In this document: one piece after another, positions 6,948 to 14,891 of the stretch | Layout of the letters: each line of letters starts with the position of its first letter | How positions within the stretch are numbered: the first letter of the stretch is position 1 | Assembly: GCA_965369385.1 (NCBI GenBank) | Contig: CBDUQP010000087.1 | Coordinates: 1-15,702 of the forward strand | From: CBDUQP01 sp965369385 | Lineage (GTDB): Bacteria > Planctomycetota > Phycisphaerae > SM23-33 | Direction: 5' to 3' | DNA: 15,702 bases | Notes under the pieces: model-generated | What the model was told of the DNA's origin: nothing | Database searches by the model: none | Seen by the model: the letters and a program-made list of their open reading frames with translations, nothing else | Made by a program: the position numbers and the translations under genes

Positions 6948-7414
6948 GTATTCCATCTGCATAACTCTGACGTAACTCTTCTGCCATCTGCAATACTGTA
7001 GCCGCAAAGGCAAGCACGCAGGTGCGATTCGCCTTGCCACAAGCACTCTTCACCACAAGCCGGCGTGCAGTCACATACTAACATACTGACCGCTGATGGC
7101 TAAAACGCTGCATGCGATTGGGTCCGGAATTTTGCAGGCGGCCTGAAACACGCAACAAACTACCAAAACCGTTGCGTTCTTTGCGTGTTTTGGACAACGC
7201 TCGCGGTTTTGCATTTCGTTGCAATCTGAATCAAAATAGATACTTACGTTTACGAGATTTGCAATAATGCGGAAAATCGCTCTGTGCAACACCTCTATTT
7301 CATATTTTGTCGAGATTTTCACCAAAAGGGCCGACGTTCTTGTCGAATCAGCATCAACTCCTCCCGCTACCTGCCCGAAGCGATGATGGGTGAAGAGTTA
7401 CACTCTGACAATCG
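6948..7414. other. Convergent intergenic region
   Basis: About 470 bases between the ends of two convergent genes. None of the short open frames has a ribosome site plus recognisable content. The one striking element is the interlocked inverted-repeat pair at 7143-7211, described separately. No clear terminator was found close to the leftward stop at 7415. Confidence 0.5.
7143..7211 (+). other. Interlocked inverted repeats, possible RNA pseudoknot
   Basis: AAACACGCAA (7146-7155) pairs perfectly with TTGCGTGTTT (7181-7190). On plus-strand RNA three more pairs extend it (7143-7145 with 7191-7193, two of them G-U). CAAAACCG (7164-7171) pairs with CGGTTTTG (7204-7211), and GCGTT (7174-7178) with AACGC (7196-7200). 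The two stems cross, as in an H-type pseudoknot, or would exclude each other if only one can form. The G-U pairs favour the plus strand. It may be a small structured RNA, a convergent-end terminator, or chance. Confidence 0.4.
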
Positions 7415-9409
7415 CTACTGCGCCGGGAGCGATATGGCAGGTCGCCTCCTGCCCGATCGCCACTTCTGCACTGCACGGTCAACCTTCCGTATGTTCGCAT
7501 CGTATCCCGCTGGCTTTGGGAACAACTTGTCGAAATCCATCTTGGCAAACTCGTATCGCGGGCGCAATCTTCGCGTAGCAGGCCGATACACATACGCTGC
7601 GACCTCGGGCCATCTCTCTAAAACCATCCGGTAGAGCGCGGCGCAATCCTGAGGATGTATCCTGTAACCCGCTCTCTGCGGCGCAACCAGAAGTTCCCAC
7701 AGTGCATCCGCTCCCATCTTGGATATTGGCGGAAGGCGGAGACGCTTGCTTTTGCGGGCGCCAGTGTGATATGCCTTGTACACCTTTCTCGCGAAGGCGA
7801 GTTTGCGATTCATCTGTTCCTCGTTGCCGCTCAGCATTGCAATGAACGTTCTCTGCAACGATGCCGACATGTACGCCTGAGCCATTCGCGGGATCGGTGT
7901 CGGATCCTTCCTGTACTTGTACAAAACGAACTCTTCAGGATCGTCAATCGCCCACTGATCCTTCGTCTTACCGTAGTTCTCCCGAACCCACTTGATATAC
8001 GTCCTCGCCTTGTCATAGCGGTCCGCACTCACCAGCAAAGCTATCGCATTAGCGATATAGTTTATGTGCCCGGCAGCAAACGAATTCTTCTTGAACTCCC
8101 TATTGCGGGCTTCTGCGGCAAGCTTACCTAGACGAAAGAACTCATCATGCGTGGCGTCCATGAATCGCCAGTCCGGGAACATGCGAATTTCCGGCTGGGT
8201 TTCGTTGGACAGATTCTCCATGTAAACCATGCGGCCGAGGAATGTGAGGTACTTCAGACAGTTCAACTGCGTTCGATCCGTATTGAGCCAATCGATCTTC
8301 TTGCTGGTCTGATCCCTGCAAATATACGTACCATATGCCGACCAGTACATCCCGTGGGACCACACATGACGCCAGTCTATAGGCCCGACATCCTCCATCA
8401 TCTTGTACATGAACGCGGGATCCATTTTATAGACGTTCCACAAGATTTGTGCCCGCACAAACGCCAACAACTTGGCACGGGGTGCGGCAAACTTCGGATT
8501 GTTGATAACCATCCACAACTTTCGATCACGCTCGTCAGTATACTGCGGCAGACGTATACGAACTTGAGTCACCGCCGGATCGATACTGTATCGGCTATAG
8601 GCAGCAAGCAGTGATTCATCTATCTCAATGTTGCGATCGTCACGCTCTTCGTCGGTACCTTCCTGGACAGCAGTGTTATTCGCCTTCAGTCGCTCTACAT
8701 AGCCGGCGATGGCGGGATCCTTAATGAGTTCGGCAAGCTTGTCGGCCTGGATGGGATTTCTACCGCGACGCGCTAAATTCTTGTCAACGGGAGCGTCAAC
8801 AATTTGCTTGAAGGCCGCCAGCAAGTCGGCAGATTTCTTCTGCACGGGAGAGCCCAACAGTTTCTGGAATTCATATGCCCAGCGTGCCTTGTAAACGCGA
8901 TGCATCTCATCGGTACCGTCGCCCATTTTGGCGGCGAATATCCATCCGAGGTCCTTATAGAGCAAAAGTGCATGCGGATTCAGTGGGATACCCTTGTCCC
9001 GCAGAAGTTCGATACCGCGGCTGACCCAATGCCAACGTTCCTCCGGGGTATGCGTGGTTACTGAAATATTCCACGCCATCTGCCACGACTGGAACCCCCA
9101 AACACTCGGAAAACGCGGCTGAAGATTGCATATTATATCGGCCAGTTGCATCGCGTCGAAATGCTGCCCGTCCTGGTGCAATTGCTGCGAACGAATCCAG
9201 AAGTAGTTCACCAGAAGTGGACGCAGACCGCCGGGAGCTACCCTTGCCAGAGCCATCTCCGGATGTTGCTCCAGCACAGAGTCATCACTGGTGAGTTTGT
9301 TCTCTTTGGCGACGATGGTCAAGGAATCGCGCACGAAGCTCGCACCCGCAAGCGCGGCAAGCGCCAATATCAACCATACCCATCGCAATCTCTCAGGACG
9401 CAACGCCAT
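7415..9409 (-). CDS. Membrane-anchored, helical/TPR-like protein of unknown function
   Basis: A 664-residue protein that I cannot assign to a named family. One membrane segment lies at the N terminus (about 10-26, WVWLILALAALAGASFV) after a basic start, so the rest is probably outside the cytoplasmic membrane. Residues about 66-115 form an aromatic-rich helical region (NYFWIRSQQLHQDG, LADIICNLQPRFPSVWGFQS) that reads like TPR repeats. The remaining sequence is mostly charged and helical, with many Tyr and Trp. I start at ATG 9409, with AAAGGG six bases upstream; the frame is open two TTG codons further. It is the last gene of the leftward run, 61 bases after the ABC permease stop, so it is probably co-transcribed with the transporter. 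A role as the transporter's extracytoplasmic partner is inference. Confidence 0.8.
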   Translation of the reverse strand: MALRPERLRWVWLILALAALAGASFVRDSLTIVAKENKLTSDDSVLEQHPEMALARVAPGGLRPLLVNYFWIRSQQLHQDGQHFDAMQLADIICNLQPRFPSVWGFQSWQMAWNISVTTHTPEERWHWVSRGIELLRDKGIPLNPHALLLYKDLGWIFAAKMGDGTDEMHRVYKARWAYEFQKLLGSPVQKKSADLLAAFKQIVDAPVDKNLARRGRNPIQADKLAELIKDPAIAGYVERLKANNTAVQEGTDEERDDRNIEIDESLLAAYSRYSIDPAVTQVRIRLPQYTDERDRKLWMVINNPKFAAPRAKLLAFVRAQILWNVYKMDPAFMYKMMEDVGPIDWRHVWSHGMYWSAYGTYICRDQTSKKIDWLNTDRTQLNCLKYLTFLGRMVYMENLSNETQPEIRMFPDWRFMDATHDEFFRLGKLAAEARNREFKKNSFAAGHINYIANAIALLVSADRYDKARTYIKWVRENYGKTKDQWAIDDPEEFVLYKYRKDPTPIPRMAQAYMSASLQRTFIAMLSGNEEQMNRKLAFARKVYKAYHTGARKSKRLRLPPISKMGADALWELLVAPQRAGYRIHPQDCAALYRMVLERWPEVAAYVYRPATRRLRPRYEFAKMDFDKLFPKPAGYDANIRKVDRAVQKWRSGRRRPAISLPAQ

Positions 9410-9470
9410 CAACAACCCTTTCTATTACTATGCCAAAGCTATACCGCATCATTTCGCTCGGACAAATTAA

Positions 9471-11138
9471 CTATACCTGCACGCGAGCCAGCTCGCGACG
9501 ATAGAAAATCACACACGCCAGCAACAGGGCAGCCGCGCCACGTATTCCAATATCCAGCAAAGCCGTATCGCCCACCGAAACCCAGGAAATAACATCGCCG
9601 TTCACGAAGCGGGCACCCGGCATGGTATTGGCAAAATCAGGCAAAAGCACCCGCATAAGTCCGTTCACAACATAACCCACAAACGTCACCACGCTATCCG
9701 GCGAGGACACCGCATCACTCACAAACTCCCGGGCCAGCGAGAATGGCAAAAGCGACATGCACAACAGGCATGCCACCGGGAAAGATACGAAGCTCCCGGC
9801 GAATACCGCGACGGCCGCCACGAACGTCACCTGGCAGGCAAGAAGCAACATTCCGCGAATGAAATTAGCATCGAAGCCACCAACCGAATACAGAATGTAC
9901 GTATCTTCGGATTTCAGATTAACGCCGGACTTGGACTCGTTGAACAGTTCCACCGTTATCTGGCCATCCGTGCCGATCGCTCTGGATGTAAACGTTAGCG
10001 TGGCCTTGCGACGAACCTTGTAGCCAGCTCTGGGGTTGGGAAAGACGAATCTGTCACCCTTGTTGTTTGATATAACCCATTTCGCATTCAGTTCCTTGAT
10101 CGACTCGCCGCCTGTGGCTTGCGGAGTAAAACTGAACTGGATGACCGGAATGACGCCAAACTCAACCTCTTTGCCTGCTGAAAGACTCAGCACTCGAGCA
10201 TCTGTGGTGTTGCCTGGAAACATCACCTGAAACAGGATGTCCTTCTGACGGCGACCGACCCTGGCATCGGCACCGTTCACAACCACCGGCCTGCGGGGGA
10301 ACAGACTACCTGCCAGCAACTTGTCTACTTGAAGCACCACGACAATGGGCCCGAGGCCCTTGGCTGTACCATCCTGAGCAGGCTTCTGCACCGAGATGAC
10401 CTTGGCAGCACCTTTCATCTCACTCTCGGCAGCATGCACATTGGAGAATGTCCATTTGCGCGATTTTCCGCCGGCTACGGACTGAAGCCCCGCCATCTCG
10501 TCCTGGAAGAGCTTCGCCTGGAGCATCATCTTGGCTTGTTCTCTGTTGTCCCCCGCCTTGGCCATCAGTGAATCCAGAGCGGATTCCAACTGCCCCTCGA
10601 CACTCAATGCCCGTATACGTTTCGTAACGGCGGCCTGGACCGCAGCATGGTCAATATCGGGACCGATCTTCTTGCGTGCAGTCATAACCTCGGTTTCAAC
10701 AGCGAGGCGGTCGGCAACGCTAACCCTACCTATCTTCGTTTCCTGCCTGGAACTCATGTAGTGAACTGTAATGTTTATCGCGACTGCCGCCACCGCTATC
10801 AACATCACGTTGAGCACCGCCAGCCCAAGCCACCTTCCGATCACGTACTCAAACTTGGCAACAGGCTTGACCACGAGCATGAATATCTGCTTGTCGCGAA
10901 TGTCATTTGAAACCAGCGAGGCCCCTACAAATACGGTCATCAGGCTAAGCAGCGTCCCCACCATACCGGTTGAATACGCAAGGAAAGCCCTGATCTGCCC
11001 AGCTAGCGTATCATCGCCCGTCATCACCACCGGCAGCGCAAGCAGAGATAGGCCCATAAGGACGATGAAGGCAACTGCCACTTTCATCCTGACACACTGG
11101 GCAAAAGTCTGGCGAGCAATAGACAGCGTGGTCAGCAT
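9471..11138 (-). CDS. ABC-2 type transporter permease with a large central loop
   Basis: A 555-residue membrane subunit of an ABC-2 transporter, partner of the ATPase encoded just upstream. Three membrane segments lie near the N terminus (about 20-40, 53-76, 104-124) and about three or four in the C-terminal part (about 428-448, 450-468, possibly 481-500, and 530-546). Between the second and third comes the typical ABC-2 stretch SNDIRDKQIFMLVVKPVAKF (77-96). Unusual is the loop from about 125 to 425: a helical, charged first part (about 140-225) and a strand-rich second part (about 226-420). It would face outside the cytoplasmic membrane if the N terminus is inside. The ATG overlaps the stop of the ATPase gene by one base (TAATG), indicating coupled translation. 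The substrate cannot be read from the sequence. Confidence 0.88.
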   Translation of the reverse strand: MLTTLSIARQTFAQCVRMKVAVAFIVLMGLSLLALPVVMTGDDTLAGQIRAFLAYSTGMVGTLLSLMTVFVGASLVSNDIRDKQIFMLVVKPVAKFEYVIGRWLGLAVLNVMLIAVAAVAINITVHYMSSRQETKIGRVSVADRLAVETEVMTARKKIGPDIDHAAVQAAVTKRIRALSVEGQLESALDSLMAKAGDNREQAKMMLQAKLFQDEMAGLQSVAGGKSRKWTFSNVHAAESEMKGAAKVISVQKPAQDGTAKGLGPIVVVLQVDKLLAGSLFPRRPVVVNGADARVGRRQKDILFQVMFPGNTTDARVLSLSAGKEVEFGVIPVIQFSFTPQATGGESIKELNAKWVISNNKGDRFVFPNPRAGYKVRRKATLTFTSRAIGTDGQITVELFNESKSGVNLKSEDTYILYSVGGFDANFIRGMLLLACQVTFVAAVAVFAGSFVSFPVACLLCMSLLPFSLAREFVSDAVSSPDSVVTFVGYVVNGLMRVLLPDFANTMPGARFVNGDVISWVSVGDTALLDIGIRGAAALLLACVIFYRRELARVQV

Positions 11139-12367
11139 TATTGCTGCTCCTCATCATCGTTGGCCTGTATAAGCCCCTCGATGAATCCGCTATCGGCATC
11201 GCCGGCTGGTTTCGCCTGGGCATCAGGCGCCGGCGTGGTTTCGGACGGAAGTTTGGGACGTGTGGTCTCCACGAGGTTATCAACCACCGCCTCGACCGAC
11301 TTCGCCCGCTCAGCAGCATCGGCCTCTACCTGTGCGGCAGATTCCGCTTGGGCGGCCTGGGTTTCCTGATCTATTTCCTCTTCCTCAGCCACACTGCCAT
11401 CTACCAATTGAGAGATAACCTGCTTGCCTTGGGGCTGCTCGTCACCATGCCTGAGGAACTCAGCAACTTTGCCGCCATCCAAGGCTCCACCGGTACTGAG
11501 ACGCTGTGTCTGGGCATCTTCGACTATTCGCAGGAACAATGACTCAAGCTTGTCGCGAGGCGTGGACACATCCACCTCTTCGCCTATTGCCTGCTCCACG
11601 ATATTGCGAATCTTCTCGATGGCATCTTCGTCCAGCCGCCCCGTAGTCAACTGCGTCAGGTCGCTCTTGGCGAGCAACTGGGAAATCGGCCCCTTGGCAC
11701 GTTCCACTCCGCCATACAGGATGCACACGCGATCACACACGTCTTCCACATCCGCCAGGAGGTGGCTGGACAACAGGACAGTCTTGCCCCTTCCGGCCAG
11801 CGTGCAGATAATATCCTTCATCTGTCGTGTTCCGATGGGATCCATGCCACTTGTGGGTTCGTCGAGAATCAGCAAATCGGGATCGTTAATCAGCGCCTGG
11901 GCCAAACCGATCCTGCGTTGCATGCCCTTGGAGTATTCACCGATTCGACGATAAGCGACGGCCTTGAGACCGACCATTTCGAGCAGCATCTCAATACGTC
12001 TTATGCGTTCTCGCCGCGGCTGATGAAAAAGCTGTCCGTAGAAATCCAACGTTTCCCACGCATCAAGAAACGGGTATAGATAAGTTTCTTCGGGAAGGAA
12101 ACCGATACGTGCTTTGGTGGCTACATCGGCGGGACGTTTCCCGAACACGCTTACCACGCCGCGCGTGGGATGGAGCAGCCCAAGGATCATCTTGATCGTG
12201 GTGCTCTTGCCCGAACCGTTAGGACCGAGCAGGCCGAACACTTCCCTGGGCATTACATCCAGGTCAAGTTCGCGCACGGCCGATACCTTCTCACGTAACC
12301 AGAAGTCACGAAATATCTTGGTCAATTTCCTGGTGCTGATTACCGCGGCGTTGTCTTCGTCGTACAT
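11138..12367 (-). CDS. ABC transporter ATP-binding protein with acidic C-terminal tail
   Basis: ATPase subunit driving the ABC-2 permease encoded next. The 409-residue product has Walker A GPNGSGKST (48-56), a Q-loop region with Glu (FLPEET, 90-95) as in NatA-like ATPases, signature YSKGMQRR (145-152), Walker B LLILDEPTSGMDP (165-177) and the switch His202 (LLSSHL). The ATPase domain and its usual helical end finish near 285. The last 125 residues are an acidic, Ala/Glu/Gln/Pro-rich tail (for example AEEEEIDQETQAAQAESAA at 327-345), making it about 100 residues longer than typical relatives. I start at ATG 12367 because GAGG lies six bases upstream. The ATG at 12373 is too close to that site and would add two residues. 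Its stop overlaps the permease start. Confidence 0.92.
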   Translation of the reverse strand: MYDEDNAAVISTRKLTKIFRDFWLREKVSAVRELDLDVMPREVFGLLGPNGSGKSTTIKMILGLLHPTRGVVSVFGKRPADVATKARIGFLPEETYLYPFLDAWETLDFYGQLFHQPRRERIRRIEMLLEMVGLKAVAYRRIGEYSKGMQRRIGLAQALINDPDLLILDEPTSGMDPIGTRQMKDIICTLAGRGKTVLLSSHLLADVEDVCDRVCILYGGVERAKGPISQLLAKSDLTQLTTGRLDEDAIEKIRNIVEQAIGEEVDVSTPRDKLESLFLRIVEDAQTQRLSTGGALDGGKVAEFLRHGDEQPQGKQVISQLVDGSVAEEEEIDQETQAAQAESAAQVEADAAERAKSVEAVVDNLVETTRPKLPSETTPAPDAQAKPAGDADSGFIEGLIQANDDEEQQ

Positions 12368-12445
12368 ACACATCCTCGCACTGACCGTGTCGGCCGAACG
12401 GGTGGCGGTTATTTAGGCTGCTGGAGCGACATTGCACGAACGAGA

Positions 12446-13828
12446 CTATTTGCCCGTGTTGTCACTTTCTTTCTTCCTGGCTCTTTCCCTGTCGATACGC
12501 TTGGAGATCTGACGATCACGCCGGGTCTTCAGCACGATCTTACGATCACCTTCGCTCAAGAGTACCAGTTCAACGGTAGGCGAAGACAATATCTCCTGCA
12601 GGACCTCGCCCCACCTGTCTGCAAGCATCAAGTTGGGATTCTCTTCAAACTTCGGCAGCAATTCGGCAAACGCCTTGGCGCGACTCTTGACCGATTCGGT
12701 AAACTGCGAGCTTTCACTTCGGGCGATGGCAATAATCGTACCGGCGCGTCCCGTAGTCTCCGAATCAGTAAGCACCTCGTTGATCCTGACCAGCAATTTG
12801 TCGCTCTTGGCCTTGTCGTTGGCATGCCAGGCCTTGATATACTGCCCGATCAGATCATAGTCTTGGCCCTTCACATCAGCGTTCTTGCCGGTGGCAGATC
12901 TCAGAACACCGGCTACATCGCCGACGAGTTTAACGTAGTTCCTGCCTGCTACGCCATTGAGTATGCTGTTTGCCTCGCCGCGAGCGGCCGAGCGTTCCTT
13001 CTCCATACCTGCAAGGGCATTTTGCGCTTCTATATAGTCGCGTCTTACGCTCAGGGGCCAGCTGAAGCGTTTGATGGTAATGATCTTGAACGCAATGCCC
13101 GATTCGATAGCATCGAGCGATTTTTGCACGTCGTCGGCAACTTCTCTGGAGAACGCGGACTGTCCGGTGCGGAGGGCATCTCCGGTTCGAACAGCGGCTG
13201 CACGTATCGCCGAGGTCACTACCAGCGAACGAATGAGTTCTTTGGTACGTTTTCGATCTGGATCCTTGGGGTCATCAACATTCATGACATACAGCTTCGC
13301 CGGATGATCCGAATCTCGGGTAGGATCCTGCTCAGATCTTATGGCATAGGTGCAATCGAGCAACACATGACACAAGATGTTATCACCCGTCAGCAACGCG
13401 CCATCATACCCTGGGCGCAAACCACCTTCGCCTTGCGGGTTTCTCTGGTCAAGCGGCGTGCCCGCTTCTGCCGGGGTCTCGAACAACCAGAAATCTCTGA
13501 TTTGCATATGCTGCTCGGCGGTGCTTATCTTAGTGATTCCGCCAACTGGAAACGGCCAGGCATATGTAAGCCCGGGCCTGGCGACATCTACAATCTCCCC
13601 GAAGCGGGAGATAACCCCCACCTCGCTGGAATCGATAGCAGACAAGCCTGTCAGCAGGAAGAAGATGACAACGAACACCATGATCACGGACAGTAGTCTG
13701 AAACTGGACTGCAAAGCCTTCGCCAGTTGCTGCTGCGCCGGATCCATCTTCTCTTCGTCAAAAGGAACATCGCTCACGGGGCCGTGAGCACAATGGTGCG
13801 AGTGTGTGTGATTCTTATGGTCGGCCAT
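12446..13828 (-). CDS. HflK-like SPFH (band-7) membrane protein with His-rich N terminus
   Basis: A 460-residue SPFH protein. In well-studied relatives, HflK and HflC form a membrane cage around the protease FtsH. The N terminus carries a His/Cys cluster (HKNHTHSHHCAH, residues 4-15), then one membrane segment (about 45-65). The SPFH domain follows: SSEVGVISRFGEIVDVARPG (67-86), LTYAWPFPVGGITKI and, after a Gly/Pro-rich insertion (about 117-143), LLTGDNILCHVLLDCTYAIR (145-164). A helical stretch (about 263-290) leads to an extended C-terminal part with a module at about 385-434 (KAFAELLPKF, LADRWGEVLQEIL, EGDR) that matches the neighbouring partial SPFH protein. The last 30 residues are strongly basic. 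The start has GAGG eight bases upstream. It lies 59 bases after hflC and 78 before the ABC ATPase gene. Confidence 0.85.
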   Translation of the reverse strand: MADHKNHTHSHHCAHGPVSDVPFDEEKMDPAQQQLAKALQSSFRLLSVIMVFVVIFFLLTGLSAIDSSEVGVISRFGEIVDVARPGLTYAWPFPVGGITKISTAEQHMQIRDFWLFETPAEAGTPLDQRNPQGEGGLRPGYDGALLTGDNILCHVLLDCTYAIRSEQDPTRDSDHPAKLYVMNVDDPKDPDRKRTKELIRSLVVTSAIRAAAVRTGDALRTGQSAFSREVADDVQKSLDAIESGIAFKIITIKRFSWPLSVRRDYIEAQNALAGMEKERSAARGEANSILNGVAGRNYVKLVGDVAGVLRSATGKNADVKGQDYDLIGQYIKAWHANDKAKSDKLLVRINEVLTDSETTGRAGTIIAIARSESSQFTESVKSRAKAFAELLPKFEENPNLMLADRWGEVLQEILSSPTVELVLLSEGDRKIVLKTRRDRQISKRIDRERARKKESDNTGK

Positions 13829-13887
13829 ATTACGTGCCTCTGGTTTGTTGTGTGCTTCTCACTGGTAACCGGTCCGGCAACAACTGA

Positions 13888-14817
13888 TTACTTCTCCGCC
13901 GTGGGCAGCTTGGGCTTTGCAGGCAGCTTAGGGCCATCCAGGAAGTACTTGACCGCAGGAATCTTGCTCCCATCGAGCCAGATCGTGGTGTTCTCCCTCA
14001 GGCCGGACCGAAGAGTCTCGAGATACCGAAGGAAGATTCCCAATTGCGGATTGGCACGAAACATCTCGTACTGCTTGGCTGCATCGCTGTATCCGCCGGT
14101 GCGGATAGCCTTGGCCTTTCCGTTTGCGAATGAGATTATCTGCTTGCTGGCTCGCTCCGCACGAGACTTGATAGCCTCGGCCTGTGCTTTGCCCATGGCC
14201 TTGAAACGCGCGACTTCCTTCTGGCGTTCTTCCTTCATGGCCGCGATTACCGCCTGTGAAGGCACTGCGCCCAGCGTGAGACCTTTGATGCCAACCTGAA
14301 CAATCTCAACACCGTAGTCCGCTTCGGTCTTGTCCTTGAGGCCGGCCAGCATCTTGCTTTCGATCTCCACAAGCTTCATCTCGGAAGGATCGGTGTTCAC
14401 ATACTCTCGCATCTCGTAGTGCGAAATAACGTCCTTCTCAACACCACTAAGAAGTATACGAATCCGATTTCGACCGTTTTCGAAGGTCTTGATCGTGCTC
14501 TGGAACTTCTGTGCATCCTTGATCCGCCAGAGGCAATACGTAGTCACCATCACGTTCTGCTTGTCGCGGGTCTGGAATTCCTTGCTGGCACCTTCAAAGA
14601 CGTCAATCCTGCCATCGTAGGCAACAATCGACTCAATCGGGTATATCCACTTGCCGTGGAGACCGGCCTGGTCCTTGCCTTCCAGAACTTTAATAGTCTC
14701 CCCAAAACGCTTGACGACGACTGTCTTCCAACTTGGTACAGCAAATGCCACCGTGCCGGCAGCAAGCGCAATCAATGCCAATGCCGCCAGTATTATGACT
14801 CCAAGATTCTTCTTCAT
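13888..14817 (-). CDS. hflC: HflC-type SPFH (band-7) membrane protein
   Basis: A 309-residue SPFH protein, close to the usual HflC length. One membrane segment at the N terminus (about 5-27) is followed by the SPFH domain: TVVVKRFGETIKVL, AGLHGKWIYPIESI, an LDAR-like turn as AYDGRIDVFEG, and TRDKQNVMVTTYCLWRIKDA. The typical end of the domain is YGVEIVQVGIKGLTL, then a long charged helix (MKEERQKEVARFKAMGKAQA), NGKAKAIRTGGYSDAAKQYE, and NPQLGIFLRYLETLRSGL near the C terminus. This order matches E. coli HflC. AAGGA lies eight bases before the ATG. It is flanked by two HflK-like genes in the same direction. Relatives modulate FtsH, but no ftsH is in the window, so the partner here may be different. 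Confidence 0.88.
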   Translation of the reverse strand: MKKNLGVIILAALALIALAAGTVAFAVPSWKTVVVKRFGETIKVLEGKDQAGLHGKWIYPIESIVAYDGRIDVFEGASKEFQTRDKQNVMVTTYCLWRIKDAQKFQSTIKTFENGRNRIRILLSGVEKDVISHYEMREYVNTDPSEMKLVEIESKMLAGLKDKTEADYGVEIVQVGIKGLTLGAVPSQAVIAAMKEERQKEVARFKAMGKAQAEAIKSRAERASKQIISFANGKAKAIRTGGYSDAAKQYEMFRANPQLGIFLRYLETLRSGLRENTTIWLDGSKIPAVKYFLDGPKLPAKPKLPTAEK

Positions 14818-14891
14818 TTGCTTATTCCTTCAAGGTGCGTCTATACCTGCTGTCAACCATGATTCATTTATGAAAAATCACCAGAGCTTCG

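Noticed and set aside
8147..8614. A 155-codon rightward open frame inside the 664-residue protein gene
   Set aside because: Antisense to a gene with a good ribosome site, membrane anchor and operon position; the translation has no recognisable motif.
12824..13696. A 290-codon rightward open frame inside the 460-residue SPFH gene
   Set aside because: Antisense to a clear SPFH protein, with no ribosome site and no recognisable domain.
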